Source of the DNA: Bacteroidota bacterium
GTDB lineage: Bacteria > Bacteroidota > Ignavibacteria > Kapaibacteriales > NICIL-2
NCBI GenBank assembly: GCA_019695345.1
Contig: JAIBAE010000033.1
Location: 1 to 44,567, forward strand
DNA length: 44,567 bases
Direction: 5' to 3'
The number at the start of each line of letters is the position of its first letter. Within the stretch, counting starts at the first letter, position 1. The position numbers and the translations under genes were made by a program. The notes beneath the pieces are model-generated. The model worked only from the letters and a program-made list of their open reading frames with translations, made no database searches and was not told where the DNA came from. Below, one piece after another: positions 1 through 8,186 of this stretch.

Positions 1-2
1 GC

Positions 3-1100
3 GGTACTATTTACAGTTGTATAACAACCCTCAATAACCCAAGTGGAACACATGCAATGAATTGGTATTATAACAGTCAGCCACGTCCGTTTGACTCGTC
101 GTTTGTTCTTAACTTTGATATACCTGAGTTTGGTTGGCTTGCCCATATAACACAAGGATATTTTAATTGGGGAAGTGAGATTCAATATATAGAAAATGCA
201 GAGCACGCACAGTTAGCACAACAACCGTTTATTACTGATGACTATTATTGGACATTTGTACGAAGAGTACAAACCACGCCAAGTACTGCTATCAACAAGA
301 ACATATTTTCATCGGCTACAGAATTACTCAAACGTAGTAAACATACAGAACTCTCGCATTACTTGCTGTCGGGGTTTCAGTCCGGCACGTCGCGTTTTGC
401 TTTGGCAGATATTCTTAGTCATACAAAGGAGAGTACTATTCGTAGCTCAAGGCAAAACAAACAAGACCGTACTGTACTTCGGGATTCTCTTGCAAGCGAT
501 TGGTTTAGTGTCTATCAATCAAAACTCATACAATTTGTATTAGCAGATAATGATTACGATGTTGTAAGCATGAATATCGAAAACAAAAGAACAGGAATAA
601 GAGTACCGATAGATGTACGTTCTCTTTCGCCACAGGATGGAAGAAAAATACGTGCAGGGAGAATTGCACTTCGCAATGGTGGAGGTGATGAATACAGGTT
701 TGTAATAGGTAAAACAAACGAGCAAGCACAATACTTTGAAGATGTATATATAGGTGATATTCCTGAATTATTGGGTAAGGCAACAACCGAAGAAGATTAC
801 ACTGTTGATGTATCACCAACATTACAAACAAAAGAATCTGAAAACCTATTTGTCTATCCAAACCCTGCCGTAAAAGAAGTTGTAGTTCGATTTGTAGGAT
901 TACCCGAAGATATTACAACACCCGATTTTGAATACACGTTAGAATGTACTGATGCTCTTGGTAAAGTACTGGATAAACGACTTATCAAAGCAAAAGATTC
1001 TGTAACATTAAATGTTGAAAATCTCACCGACGGAGTTTATTACATTAGAGTAAGAGGTTCAGCATCAATAGTAAGCAATTCATTTACAATATTGAAATAG
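3..1100 (+). CDS. T9SS-sorted secreted protein, 5' end outside the window
   Basis: The frame is open from base 3 through the ATG at 57 with no stop, so the gene almost certainly starts upstream of the window and only the C-terminal 365 residues are visible. The last ~80 residues form a type A T9SS (Por) sorting domain: the YPNPA motif at the domain start, a central hydrophobic strand, a DALGKVL turn and a final YYIRVRG...FTILK strand. In the family this domain directs export across the outer membrane by the type IX system and is usually cleaved. The region before it carries no domain I recognise. It is followed by an intrinsic terminator. I cannot say what the mature protein does. Confidence 0.85.
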   Translation, partial: GTIYSCITTLNNPSGTHAMNWYYNSQPRPFDSSFVLNFDIPEFGWLAHITQGYFNWGSEIQYIENAEHAQLAQQPFITDDYYWTFVRRVQTTPSTAINKNIFSSATELLKRSKHTELSHYLLSGFQSGTSRFALADILSHTKESTIRSSRQNKQDRTVLRDSLASDWFSVYQSKLIQFVLADNDYDVVSMNIENKRTGIRVPIDVRSLSPQDGRKIRAGRIALRNGGGDEYRFVIGKTNEQAQYFEDVYIGDIPELLGKATTEEDYTVDVSPTLQTKESENLFVYPNPAVKEVVVRFVGLPEDITTPDFEYTLECTDALGKVLDKRLIKAKDSVTLNVENLTDGVYYIRVRGSASIVSNSFTILK

Positions 1101-1130
1101 ATTGAGGTAGAAGTAATTCTATCTTAGTCG

Positions 1131-1166
1131 AGGGTGACTGTTAGCAAGGGAGCGGTCACCCTTTTT
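1131..1166 (+). terminator. Intrinsic terminator after the T9SS cargo gene
   Basis: Stem AGGGTGAC (1131-1138) pairs perfectly with GTCACCCT (1155-1162), a 16-base loop lies between, and a T-run follows. It sits 31 bases after the stop codon of the upstream gene and separates it from flhA. Confidence 0.85.
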
Positions 1167-1170
1167 GTTT

Positions 1171-1236
1171 GGCTTTCTCTCCCGCATAACTACGCTTGTT
1201 ACATGGATAACGTTTGGTGCGGTCGGGCGATAGCAA
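1171..1236 (+). repeat. Dispersed intergenic repeat, family A, copy 1
   Basis: Left arm GCTTTCTCTCCCGCA and right arm GGTGCGGTCGGGCGATAGCA with about 30 variable bases between. This is one of the most typical copies and lies between the terminator and flhA. Confidence 0.8.
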
Positions 1237-1319
1237 AAAACACAGTATGGAACTTATGGCACAATGCTTGCACTGCTACAAGTACCCAAAAACTGTTTTT
1301 TTACTCTGCATAACCACGG

Positions 1320-3494
1320 ATGGCGGATTCTGCATCATTACAAGGCACGGATGAAGCGGCAGGCAACGGATTTACAGCCGTTCTTTCGCGCTTAAACAAA
1401 CACCCCGATATTTTATTGGCACTTGGTATTTTAACCGTGCTGGGGTTATTGGTGTTACCGCTATCGCCGTTTATGGTGGATGTGTTTTTGGGTTTAAGCA
1501 TCATGATTTCGGTGCTTATCTTAATGGTGTCGGTGTATATTACCTCTCCGTTAGAAATCAGTTCATTCCCCACAGTGCTACTTGTTACTACGTTGTTCCG
1601 CCTTGGTATGAACATCGCCTCTACGCGGTTAATTCTTGGCGAAGGAACTGCGGGCGGGATTATCCATGCCTTTGGAACGTTTGTGGTTGGCGGTAACTTT
1701 GTTGTGGGAGTAATTGTATTCCTTATTCTGTTGGTTATCAACTTTGTTGTAATTATAAAAGGTTCTACCCGTATTGCCGAGGTTGCCGCACGTTTTACCT
1801 TAGATGCGTTGCCCGGTAAACAAATGAGTATTGATGCCGACCTTAACGCCGGATTTATCGACGAAAAAGAAGCACGCAAACGCCGCGAGTTGTTGCAACA
1901 CGAAGCAGAATTTCATGGCGCTATGGATGGTGCCTCGAAGTTTGTAAAAGGGGATGCAATGGCGGCATTGATTATTACTGCCATAAACGTTCTTGGTGGA
2001 TTTGCCATTGGTGTGTTGCAACGTGGCATGGATATCATGACGGCTATTAAAACCTATACTATCTTAACCGTGGGCGATGGACTTGCTTCGCAAATTCCTG
2101 CGTTGCTGGTTTCGGTTGCAGCCGGTTTAATTGTTACCCGTACAGGTTCAACCGAGAAATTAGAAAAACAACTTGGCTTGCAATACGCTAACAAACCACG
2201 TCCGCTTGCAATTGCATCGGGGGTGATGTTGTTAATTGGTGTGTTGCCGGGCTTTCCGTTTTTACCATTTGCTTTACTTGCTACTTCAACCGGTGCAATG
2301 GCGTACTTCCGCTCTCAGACCATCAAACGCGAAGATGCCGATAAACTTCGCGAAGAACTTGCGGCTTCGGCACAAGAAAAACGCGAGAAAGATAAAGAAG
2401 AAGCTCCCGTTGAAGACTTACTCCGCATTGACCCCGTTGAAGTAGAACTTGGCTACGGATTAATCCAACTTGTGGACGAAACTCAGGGTGGTGATGTGTT
2501 TAAGCGTATCACGAACATCCGCAAACAACTTGCAACCGAGCTTGGTATTATCCTGCCGCCTGTGCGTGTGCGCGATAACCTTAACCTTGATGCAGAAGAA
2601 TACATTGTTAAACTTCGCGGGAACATTATAGCGCGTAACCGTTTGTATCCGGGAATGTTTTTGGCAATGAACCCCGGCACAGCCGATGGCGAGTTACATG
2701 GCATTAATGTAACCGAACCCGTATTTGGTTTGCCTGCAACATGGGTACAACAAAACGAACGCGAAAACGCAGAGATACTTGGCTTTACCGTTGTGGAATC
2801 GCCCACTGTTCTTGCAACACACTTAACCGAGTTGTTACGTCGCAATGCCGATAAACTTATTACACGCCAGGATGTAAAACAGTTAGTAGAAAATCTGAAA
2901 AAAGATTACGCCGCCTTGGTGGACGAAGTTACGCCCGATGCACTGCCAATTGGCATGATACAAAAAGTTCTGCAAGGGCTCCTGCGCGAAGGCGTGCCCG
3001 TACGCGACCTTCCGGTTGTGGTGGAATCGTTATTGGAGTACAGCAAAGTAACAAAGAATGTAGATGTACTGATAGAATACGTTCGCCATAATTTATCGGA
3101 AACAATTAAACGGTTGTACCAGGATAACAACGGCGTTATTCATGCGTTTGCCGCAGACTCCATGTTAGAAAATCTTCTAACCAATACATTGCAATCAAAC
3201 CCTAATGCAACCAACAGTCCTACACTTGGCCTCTCGCCCGATGTAGTACGCACCATACAAGTAAGCGTAGCAAATGCAATTGATGAAATCACCTTAGCGG
3301 GATACTCGCCGGTGTTGATTTGCTCTGCGCCAATACGCCCCTACATGTACCGCATGATACACACACAATACCCCATTGTAAGTGTAATCAGTTACACCGA
3401 ACTGCCATCGGACACCGATATAGACATCATTGCAAGTGTAACCGCCGATAAACAACTTGTAAGCGCACAACAAGGCCAGTTAGAACACGCATAA
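1320..3494 (+). CDS. flhA: Flagellar biosynthesis protein FlhA
   Basis: FlhA is the large inner-membrane export-gate protein of the flagellar type III secretion apparatus. The 724-residue product has about eight hydrophobic segments between residues ~28 and ~330 and then a soluble domain of about 390 residues that in the family docks chaperone-substrate complexes. The FHIPEP signature region is clear: STRIAEVAARFTLDALPGKQ followed by the DADLNAG motif near residues 155-180. The wording AMDGASKFVKGDA and the length fit FlhA better than the virulence paralogue SctV. The ATG at 1320 is forced by an in-frame TAA three codons upstream. No other flagellar gene is in the window, so flhA is isolated here. 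A family A repeat lies on each side. Confidence 0.95.
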   Translation: MADSASLQGTDEAAGNGFTAVLSRLNKHPDILLALGILTVLGLLVLPLSPFMVDVFLGLSIMISVLILMVSVYITSPLEISSFPTVLLVTTLFRLGMNIASTRLILGEGTAGGIIHAFGTFVVGGNFVVGVIVFLILLVINFVVIIKGSTRIAEVAARFTLDALPGKQMSIDADLNAGFIDEKEARKRRELLQHEAEFHGAMDGASKFVKGDAMAALIITAINVLGGFAIGVLQRGMDIMTAIKTYTILTVGDGLASQIPALLVSVAAGLIVTRTGSTEKLEKQLGLQYANKPRPLAIASGVMLLIGVLPGFPFLPFALLATSTGAMAYFRSQTIKREDADKLREELAASAQEKREKDKEEAPVEDLLRIDPVEVELGYGLIQLVDETQGGDVFKRITNIRKQLATELGIILPPVRVRDNLNLDAEEYIVKLRGNIIARNRLYPGMFLAMNPGTADGELHGINVTEPVFGLPATWVQQNERENAEILGFTVVESPTVLATHLTELLRRNADKLITRQDVKQLVENLKKDYAALVDEVTPDALPIGMIQKVLQGLLREGVPVRDLPVVVESLLEYSKVTKNVDVLIEYVRHNLSETIKRLYQDNNGVIHAFAADSMLENLLTNTLQSNPNATNSPTLGLSPDVVRTIQVSVANAIDEITLAGYSPVLICSAPIRPYMYRMIHTQYPIVSVISYTELPSDTDIDIIASVTADKQLVSAQQGQLEHA

Positions 3495-3513
3495 TATCAT
3501 CGTATAACATTAT

Positions 3514-3596
3514 TGCTTGCTATCGCGTGACCGCAGCAAACGGTACTGTATCAACACACCCGTACACAATGCGGGTAAGAACCTTCTGCAGCAAAA
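3514..3596 (-). repeat. Dispersed intergenic repeat, family A, copy 2
   Basis: Read on the minus strand: TTTTGCTGCAGAAGGTTCTT then ACCCGCA, and a right arm GCTGCGGTCACGCGATAGCAA. Both ends start with TTGCT and end with CCGCA when read inward, which shows that the unit is an imperfect inverted repeat. It starts about 20 bases after the flhA stop. Confidence 0.75.
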
Positions 3597-3763
3597 CAAC
3601 ATTTACCGTGAAAGAAATATAGAAGAGAAAATTTACCTTGTTTAATACTACAAACCTTTGTAAATAGCAGTACGTTGTTTTTTACTTCTTTGCAAAAACA
3701 CTAAAGGTTCCTTTGATGATCTTGATACATGCCTTATATGAATAATTGACTAATAGGCGTTAT

Positions 3764-5197
3764 ATGAAATTACTGCTTTTATTCTTCGTATTACTTTCCA
3801 ATACATCAATACTCTATTCTCAACAAGATTGGAAGGTCATACTAAATCAAGATATAGAGAAGACTGCTAATAGCGAGCTACGTGACGTACTCTTACTTTC
3901 AGACTCAATTATTATTGTAGCTGTGTATAACGAGGCATTTGGTACACGCCTTTACCGTTCGTCAGATTCTGGTGCCCGTTGGAACCAAGTATTTCAACAA
4001 GACGATAGCCTACATTCTTCGAGTAATTTTAAACTGCATTATTTCCTTCAAAACAATACTTGCTTCGTTTGTTTTGCGGGATACACGCCACTTTGTTTGC
4101 GCTCATCTGATAAAGGTATTTCGTGGGATACCACGCGGTTTGACAAGGCACTTGGCTCTAATACGTTCAAGCGAGACTACTATGAACCCGGTATGGATAT
4201 AGACTTCTTTTTTGATGGACAAAAGGGTATTATGTCATGTCAGCACAGACCGGGTATAGGTGGTTATGGAACATACGCCATAATCCTTGAAACCTCTGAT
4301 GCAGGTAGAAGCTGGAACCAAAAATGTGTGAATCCACATTTATCATCTGTTTTTGAGATTTCTATTCTAAATGACTCTAATGGTGTTATTCATTTTACTT
4401 CCGCGCTAGAGCCGGAGCCTACAGTTAATGGACTACTTTCATTAAATGAAATATGCACTTTACCCAAAAGACGTAATGATTTTTATAAACTACTTGAGTA
4501 CAATGGACCTATATTAGTGATGCACAACCCAGATAGATTTTTATGTTTTAAAAGAGAAAAAGGGTTTATATATTCATTTATTGATTATCAAGATATACTA
4601 TATGATTCTTACAATGATACTCTTTCATTCTTTGACTTAAAATTGAGATACACCGATGGCTCTCTGCCTTATACGATGGTGTCAGCATGCGAACCCAATA
4701 TGCAAACCATTTATATTGCAACATCTGCAATCGGTGCAGCCCCAAAATTGTTTAATCATTTATCTGATGTATTTCACAAAAGTACTGACGGCGGTAAGTC
4801 TTTTTATAAGATTCGTGTACCTGACCCACTACCAAATAGGTACCTAGAAGGCATGTATGATAGAATTCAGGTATTTGGTAAAAACACTGTTGCCGCAGTA
4901 AGTAGAGAAAAACTGATTATTAGTTACAACGGTGGCGGTAATCCAATATCAACTGTAGAAGATATAAATAACTCAGCTACAACATTCCTCTATCCCAATC
5001 CCGCACAGTCAACCATTACTCTTACACAACCCGGTACAGTGTATATTGTTGATGTATTAGGTAACACAGTACTACAGCACCATGAAACTGAAGCATCCAG
5101 TACAATAAGCATAGCACATTTGTTAGTAGGTATGTACACCGTTTGTTTGCAAAGCAATACTACGTATCAGGCACAAAAACTACTTGTTGTACGGTAG
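3764..5197 (+). CDS. Secreted Asp-box (BNR/YCF48-like) protein with T9SS sorting domain
   Basis: The start is placed at ATG 3764 because it gives a clean signal peptide (MKLLLLFFVLLSNTSILYSQ, cleavage before QDW). The TTG at 3746 would only add six residues. The body contains at least four Asp-box type motifs (YRSSDSGARW, RSSDKGISW, ETSDAGRSW, KSTDGGKSF), typical of BNR/sialidase-like or YCF48-like beta-propellers. The last ~75 residues are a T9SS type A domain opening with LYPNPAQ and ending KLLVVR. No catalytic residues of sialidases could be assigned, so an adhesive or structural surface role is as likely as an enzymatic one. The gene stands alone, followed by a weak terminator and a family A repeat. 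Confidence 0.85.
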   Translation: MKLLLLFFVLLSNTSILYSQQDWKVILNQDIEKTANSELRDVLLLSDSIIIVAVYNEAFGTRLYRSSDSGARWNQVFQQDDSLHSSSNFKLHYFLQNNTCFVCFAGYTPLCLRSSDKGISWDTTRFDKALGSNTFKRDYYEPGMDIDFFFDGQKGIMSCQHRPGIGGYGTYAIILETSDAGRSWNQKCVNPHLSSVFEISILNDSNGVIHFTSALEPEPTVNGLLSLNEICTLPKRRNDFYKLLEYNGPILVMHNPDRFLCFKREKGFIYSFIDYQDILYDSYNDTLSFFDLKLRYTDGSLPYTMVSACEPNMQTIYIATSAIGAAPKLFNHLSDVFHKSTDGGKSFYKIRVPDPLPNRYLEGMYDRIQVFGKNTVAAVSREKLIISYNGGGNPISTVEDINNSATTFLYPNPAQSTITLTQPGTVYIVDVLGNTVLQHHETEASSTISIAHLLVGMYTVCLQSNTTYQAQKLLVVR

Positions 5198-5210
5198 CTC
5201 TATTGCAAAC

Positions 5211-5243
5211 AGAGAATGACACTTCAGTACAAGTTCTCTTTTT
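5211..5243 (+). terminator. Probable intrinsic terminator
   Basis: AGAGA (5211-5215) pairs with TCTCT (5235-5239), an inner ACTT/AAGT pairing extends it across an asymmetric bulge, and a T5 tract follows. It lies just after the Asp-box gene and in front of the convergent DUF2007 gene. Confidence 0.5.
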
Positions 5244-5262
5244 AAGGTAACAATGAAACCTC

Positions 5263-5330
5263 GGCTTTCTCTCCCGCACAACAACACACGTTAGATGCAT
5301 ACCGCTCAGTGCGGTCAGGCGATAGCGAAA
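5263..5330 (+). repeat. Dispersed intergenic repeat, family A, copy 3
   Basis: Left arm GGCTTTCTCTCCCGCA, right arm AGTGCGGTCAGGCGATAGCG. It lies between convergent genes and ends two bases before the stop codon of the DUF2007 gene. Confidence 0.8.
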
Positions 5331-5332
5331 AA

Positions 5333-5593
5333 CTATACATCGAAGGTATCTGTATCGGTGTTGTCTGATTCATCTTCTATTTCCATATCAATAAGGCATT
5401 CTATTGCTTGTGTGTAGTATTCTTGCGGTACAAGTACTTTGGCAATGGCTAAACTGCCAAGGGTAAATGCACGCATACTATCCACCTGCGATAGCACCTG
5501 CGCCGGTATGCCTTGCGCTTGTAAGTGTCCGGCAATTAGCCGTGCATTAACTTCGGTGTTGGTTGTGTAACACACTTCCCATTGTTGTTGCAT
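5333..5593 (-). CDS. DUF2007-family small protein (putative signal transducer)
   Basis: An 86-residue cytoplasmic protein starting MQQQWEVCYTTNTEVNARLI, taken from ATG 5593 rather than the TTG-initiated extension that would run into kynU. The pattern (short first strand, N-E-A/V-xx-xx-L helix, then GIPAQVLSQ, and a LVPQEYYTQAIECL helix near the end) is that of DUF2007, a GlnB-like small domain of unknown role. The C-terminus is an acidic tail (EIEDESDNTDTDTFDV). It lies 10 bases downstream of kynU on the same strand, so the two are probably co-transcribed. No functional link to tryptophan breakdown can be read from the sequence. Confidence 0.75.
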   Translation of the reverse strand: MQQQWEVCYTTNTEVNARLIAGHLQAQGIPAQVLSQVDSMRAFTLGSLAIAKVLVPQEYYTQAIECLIDMEIEDESDNTDTDTFDV

Positions 5594-5603
5594 TGTGTGG
5601 TGG

Positions 5604-6884
5604 TTATAATGTTTGTACACAATTGCGTAATATCTGCCCAAAGCGATACACATCGGTAAACGAGTTGTATAGTGGCGCCGGAGCCATGCGAATTACATCG
5701 GGGTTGCGCCAGTCTGCAATTACGCCGTGTTCCGATAGATAATCAAAAATCTGTTTGCCGTTGTTGCTTGCAATAGTTGATAACTGTGCCCCGCGTTCGG
5801 TTGGGTTTTGCGGTGTAATAATGTGTAAGCGGTGCGCGGGAAATTCGTTGGCTACTGTGTTGATAACATATTCCAAATATCCCGTTAGCATAATACTCTT
5901 AGCCCGCAGATTCTGTATGCCTGCCTCGCTGTAAATATCAAGCGATGCCTTGTGCAACGCCATCGGGAAAACAGGTGCGTTGCTTAGTTGCCAGCTTTCG
6001 GCAGTTTGTACGGGTGTAAACCATTGCGGCATAGTAAAGCGTACAGATTCATCATTTCCCCACCATCCTGCAAAACGCGGTAGTTCTGTGTTGGTGCAAT
6101 GGCGTTCGTGTACAAATACGCCTGCAACTCCGCCCGGACCCGAATTAAGATACTTATACGAACACCATGCGGCGTAGTCAACATTCCAGTTGTGTAGTTC
6201 TAACGGAACATTACCAATGGCGTGTGCTAAGTCCCAGCCAATATGCGCACCAACGCTGTGTGCGGCATTGGTAATTGCCTGCATATCGTACCATTGCCCA
6301 ACGTAATAATGCACAGCACTTAAATGCACCAAACAAAGCGAGTTGCCAAGTTGCTGTATGGTTTGGATAATATCTTCGGTGCGTAACGTGTTTTCGCCTT
6401 GGCGTGGGTGAAGCTCTACAATACATTCATCGCGGTTCAGTCCGTGAAGTTGTACCTGACTTTCGGCGGCATATCTATCCGATGGAAATTCCTGCCCAAG
6501 TATCAGTATCTTGTTACGGGTGGCAGTTGGGAGGTAGAACGACGTCATCATCAGATGCACGTTTACCGTTAGTGCATTCATGCACACAACCTCGTGCGGA
6601 AATGCGCCAACTAATGTGGCAAGCGGCTTGGCAAATATCTTATGGTACGAGAACCACGGAGTTTTAGCGCGGAAGTGACCTTCTACGCCATGGGTTTTCC
6701 AATCTTCAAACTCTTGTTGTACCGCCGCTTCCGAGCGTTTGGGCAACAACCCAAGTGAGTTCCCGCACAGGTACACAGCATCGCTGCCATTATGTTGTGG
6801 AATGTAAAATTCGTTGCGGAAATGCGCCAACGAATCGGCGGCATCCATAGCGTGTGCAAACTCTTCGGTAAACTGATAATTCAT
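5604..6884 (-). CDS. kynU: Kynureninase
   Basis: A PLP-dependent enzyme that cleaves kynurenine (or 3-hydroxykynurenine) to anthranilate (or 3-hydroxyanthranilate) and alanine in tryptophan degradation or eukaryote-like NAD synthesis. Counting from the ATG at 6884 (426 residues, a usual length), one sees LCGNSLGLLPK near residues 39-49, the PLP-ring Asp in GWDLAHAIGN (D218), and the Schiff-base lysine K244 in SYKYLNSGPGG, followed by AGWWGND. An upstream TTG would add 12 residues but these look non-conserved. No kynA, kynB or nad gene is nearby, so whether this serves catabolism or NAD synthesis is not visible here. A family A repeat separates it from the divergent arginine operon. Confidence 0.95.
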   Translation of the reverse strand: MNYQFTEEFAHAMDAADSLAHFRNEFYIPQHNGSDAVYLCGNSLGLLPKRSEAAVQQEFEDWKTHGVEGHFRAKTPWFSYHKIFAKPLATLVGAFPHEVVCMNALTVNVHLMMTSFYLPTATRNKILILGQEFPSDRYAAESQVQLHGLNRDECIVELHPRQGENTLRTEDIIQTIQQLGNSLCLVHLSAVHYYVGQWYDMQAITNAAHSVGAHIGWDLAHAIGNVPLELHNWNVDYAAWCSYKYLNSGPGGVAGVFVHERHCTNTELPRFAGWWGNDESVRFTMPQWFTPVQTAESWQLSNAPVFPMALHKASLDIYSEAGIQNLRAKSIMLTGYLEYVINTVANEFPAHRLHIITPQNPTERGAQLSTIASNNGKQIFDYLSEHGVIADWRNPDVIRMAPAPLYNSFTDVYRFGQILRNCVQTL

Positions 6885-6960
6885 GATAATCTGGTTCAGG
6901 ATTGTTGAAATAATCCGCAATGTAGTAAAAGATGCGCTTGTGCAGAAACGTTGTTGTATT

Positions 6961-7029
6961 TTTTGCTATCGCGTGACCGCACCAATTGTTACATAAGCAA
7001 TCCCACGCCTTGCGGGAGAGTTCCTTGCT
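6961..7029 (-). repeat. Dispersed intergenic repeat, family A, copy 4
   Basis: On the minus strand: GCAAGGAACTCTCCCGCA, a variable centre, then GGTGCGGTCACGCGATAGCA. It occupies the divergent gap between kynU and the arginine operon promoter. Confidence 0.8.
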
Positions 7030-7079
7030 TTTACCAATAACCGTATAGGAAAATTTTATAAGAATGACGAAAATTTAAC

Positions 7080-7109
7080 TTGCGTGACTTTTGAGATTAT
7101 GTATTTTCG
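7080..7109 (+). promoter_or_regulatory. Candidate promoter of the arginine operon
   Basis: TTGCGT at 7080-7085 and TATTTTCG at 7102-7109 are separated by 16 bases. This fits a sigma70-like -35/-10 pair. It also fits the Bacteroidetes pattern (TTG, about 19 bases, TAnnTTTG) with one mismatch. Transcription would begin near 7115, just before the Arg-rich leader ORF. Prediction by eye only. Confidence 0.4.
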
Positions 7110-7137
7110 CGCCCATAATTATTACAACCATTATTCA

Positions 7138-7254
7138 ATGACACAAGCAATCACATATTTCTGTACCGCTAACCGCAATGCCTTCCGCCGCGAAATGTCG
7201 CGACGACTCAGTATTGTACGACGTACGGTGCGTAGGGAGTGTGTGATGAAGTAA
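7138..7254 (+). CDS. Arginine-rich leader peptide (38 aa), putative attenuator
   Basis: A short ORF too small for ordinary gene callers, beginning MTQAITYFCTANRNAFRRE. Nine of 38 codons are Arg, eight of them as four RR pairs (residues 17-18, 22-23, 28-29, 32-33), with CGC, CGA, CGT and AGG all used. It lies just after the candidate promoter, 30 bases before an intrinsic terminator and upstream of the arginine biosynthesis genes, exactly the arrangement of his/trp/ilv-type leader peptides. Inference: ribosome stalling on Arg codons under arginine starvation would prevent terminator formation. No strong Shine-Dalgarno is visible, and I could not establish a convincing antiterminator pairing by eye. 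Confidence 0.7.
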   Translation: MTQAITYFCTANRNAFRREMSRRLSIVRRTVRRECVMK

Positions 7255-7283
7255 TTGTGTTCAGGTGTTGTACACAAAATTTC

Positions 7284-7323
7284 AAAACCGCTTCCTGCTT
7301 AGTTGCTCGGAGCGGTTTTTTTT
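7284..7323 (+). terminator. Intrinsic terminator in the arginine operon leader (attenuator)
   Basis: AAAACCGCT (7284-7292) pairs with AGCGGTTTT (7311-7319), with CC/GG extending across a one-base bulge, followed by an unbroken T tract to 7323. It lies inside the leader, after the Arg-rich peptide and before all structural genes, so it must be read through for expression. Confidence 0.85.
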
Positions 7324-7356
7324 ATGCTGTATGTTGATGGTGTGGTAGTAATAGAA

Positions 7357-7423
7357 TGTTCTCACCCGCCGCAGGTGTTGCGTGCTGTTGCAGAACGTTC
7401 GGTGCGGTCAGGCGACAGCAAAG
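7357..7423 (+). repeat. Dispersed intergenic repeat, family A, copy 5
   Basis: Left arm ATGTTCTCACCCGCC, right arm GGTGCGGTCAGGCGACAGCA. This copy lies within the transcribed arginine leader, between the terminator and the second Arg-rich ORF. Confidence 0.75.
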
Positions 7424-7451
7424 AATATTGTTTAACAAATCGGGAGTTTAT

Positions 7452-7544
7452 ATGGATACCATATCCAGAATTATTGCACGACGACGCGTAGTACGCTACT
7501 CTGAAATTATTATATCGAACATTATTATAACAAGCTATTATTAA
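7452..7544 (+). CDS. Second arginine-rich small ORF (30 aa), putative regulatory uORF
   Basis: ATG 7452 is preceded by GGGAG at 7442-7446 (5-base spacing). The peptide begins MDTISRIIARRRVVRYS, with five Arg in 15 residues including an RRR run, then an Ile/Ser-rich tail. Its TAA stop (7542-7544) overlaps the AAAGGAAA Shine-Dalgarno of the acetyltransferase gene, whose ATG is at 7556, so a terminating ribosome would sit on that site. Inference: translational coupling or attenuation sensitive to arginine. It could also be a chance ORF, but a second Arg-rich peptide in one leader argues against that. Confidence 0.55.
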   Translation: MDTISRIIARRRVVRYSEIIISNIIITSYY

Positions 7545-7555
7545 AGGAAATCTTG

Positions 7556-8185
7556 ATGAATACAACCACTCATGCACACCATATCACATTTACTATCTAT
7601 AATGCTGGCGAACAGCACTTTGCGTATGCTGAAGAAATTTGCGAGGTAATTGCCGAATCCGCCAAACTGCGCGGCACCGGAATTGCCAAGCGCCATCCTG
7701 ATTATATCCGTTCTAAAATGCGCGAGGGCAAAGCAGTAATTGCCCTTACCCACGATAACCGTTTTGCGGGCTTCTGTTATATAGAAACATGGGAGGACAA
7801 AAAGTATGTTGCAAATTCCGGACTTATTGTAGCACCGGAATTCCGCAAGCAACATCTTGCAAAACGTATTAAGAAAGCCGCGTTCGAGCTATCGCGCACA
7901 AAATTTCCAGAAGCTAAAATTTTTGGTATTACAACAAGTGCAGCTGTGTTAAAAATTAACAGCGATCTTGGATACCGTGCCGCACACTTTACCGAACTCA
8001 CCGCCGACGACGCTTTTTGGAAGGGCTGCGAATCGTGCAACAACTTTGATATTCTTCAGCGTACTGAACGCAAGATGTGCTTGTGTACAGGCATGTTGTT
8101 CGACCCCGCAGAAGAAGCACGTAAAGCAGCAACAAACTTGGTAAGCATAGAGCTACCTACAGAACTTACTTTAGCGGAGGCGTAA
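7556..8185 (+). CDS. GNAT N-acetyltransferase of the arginine operon (putative N-acetylglutamate synthase)
   Basis: A 209-residue single-domain GNAT protein. The core strand SGLIVAPEF is followed by the acyl-CoA pyrophosphate-binding loop RKQHLAKRI (the R/Q-x-x-G/A pattern, somewhat divergent) and a late LGYR motif typical of GNAT motif B. It is the first gene of the cluster and its stop is one base before argG. Bacteroidetes arginine clusters often begin with such a protein in place of classical ArgA or ArgJ, so it probably makes the N-acyl-glutamate that starts the pathway. Whether the acyl group is acetyl or succinyl is not decided by the sequence. ATG 7556 is chosen over TTG 7553 because AAAGGAAA lies at ideal spacing. 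Confidence 0.7.
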   Translation: MNTTTHAHHITFTIYNAGEQHFAYAEEICEVIAESAKLRGTGIAKRHPDYIRSKMREGKAVIALTHDNRFAGFCYIETWEDKKYVANSGLIVAPEFRKQHLAKRIKKAAFELSRTKFPEAKIFGITTSAAVLKINSDLGYRAAHFTELTADDAFWKGCESCNNFDILQRTERKMCLCTGMLFDPAEEARKAATNLVSIELPTELTLAEA

Positions 8186-8186
8186 C

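Noticed and set aside
7016-7137. ArgR-type ARG box in front of the arginine operon
   Set aside because: No TGAATwwwwATTCA-like palindrome was recognised; an unusual operator cannot be excluded.
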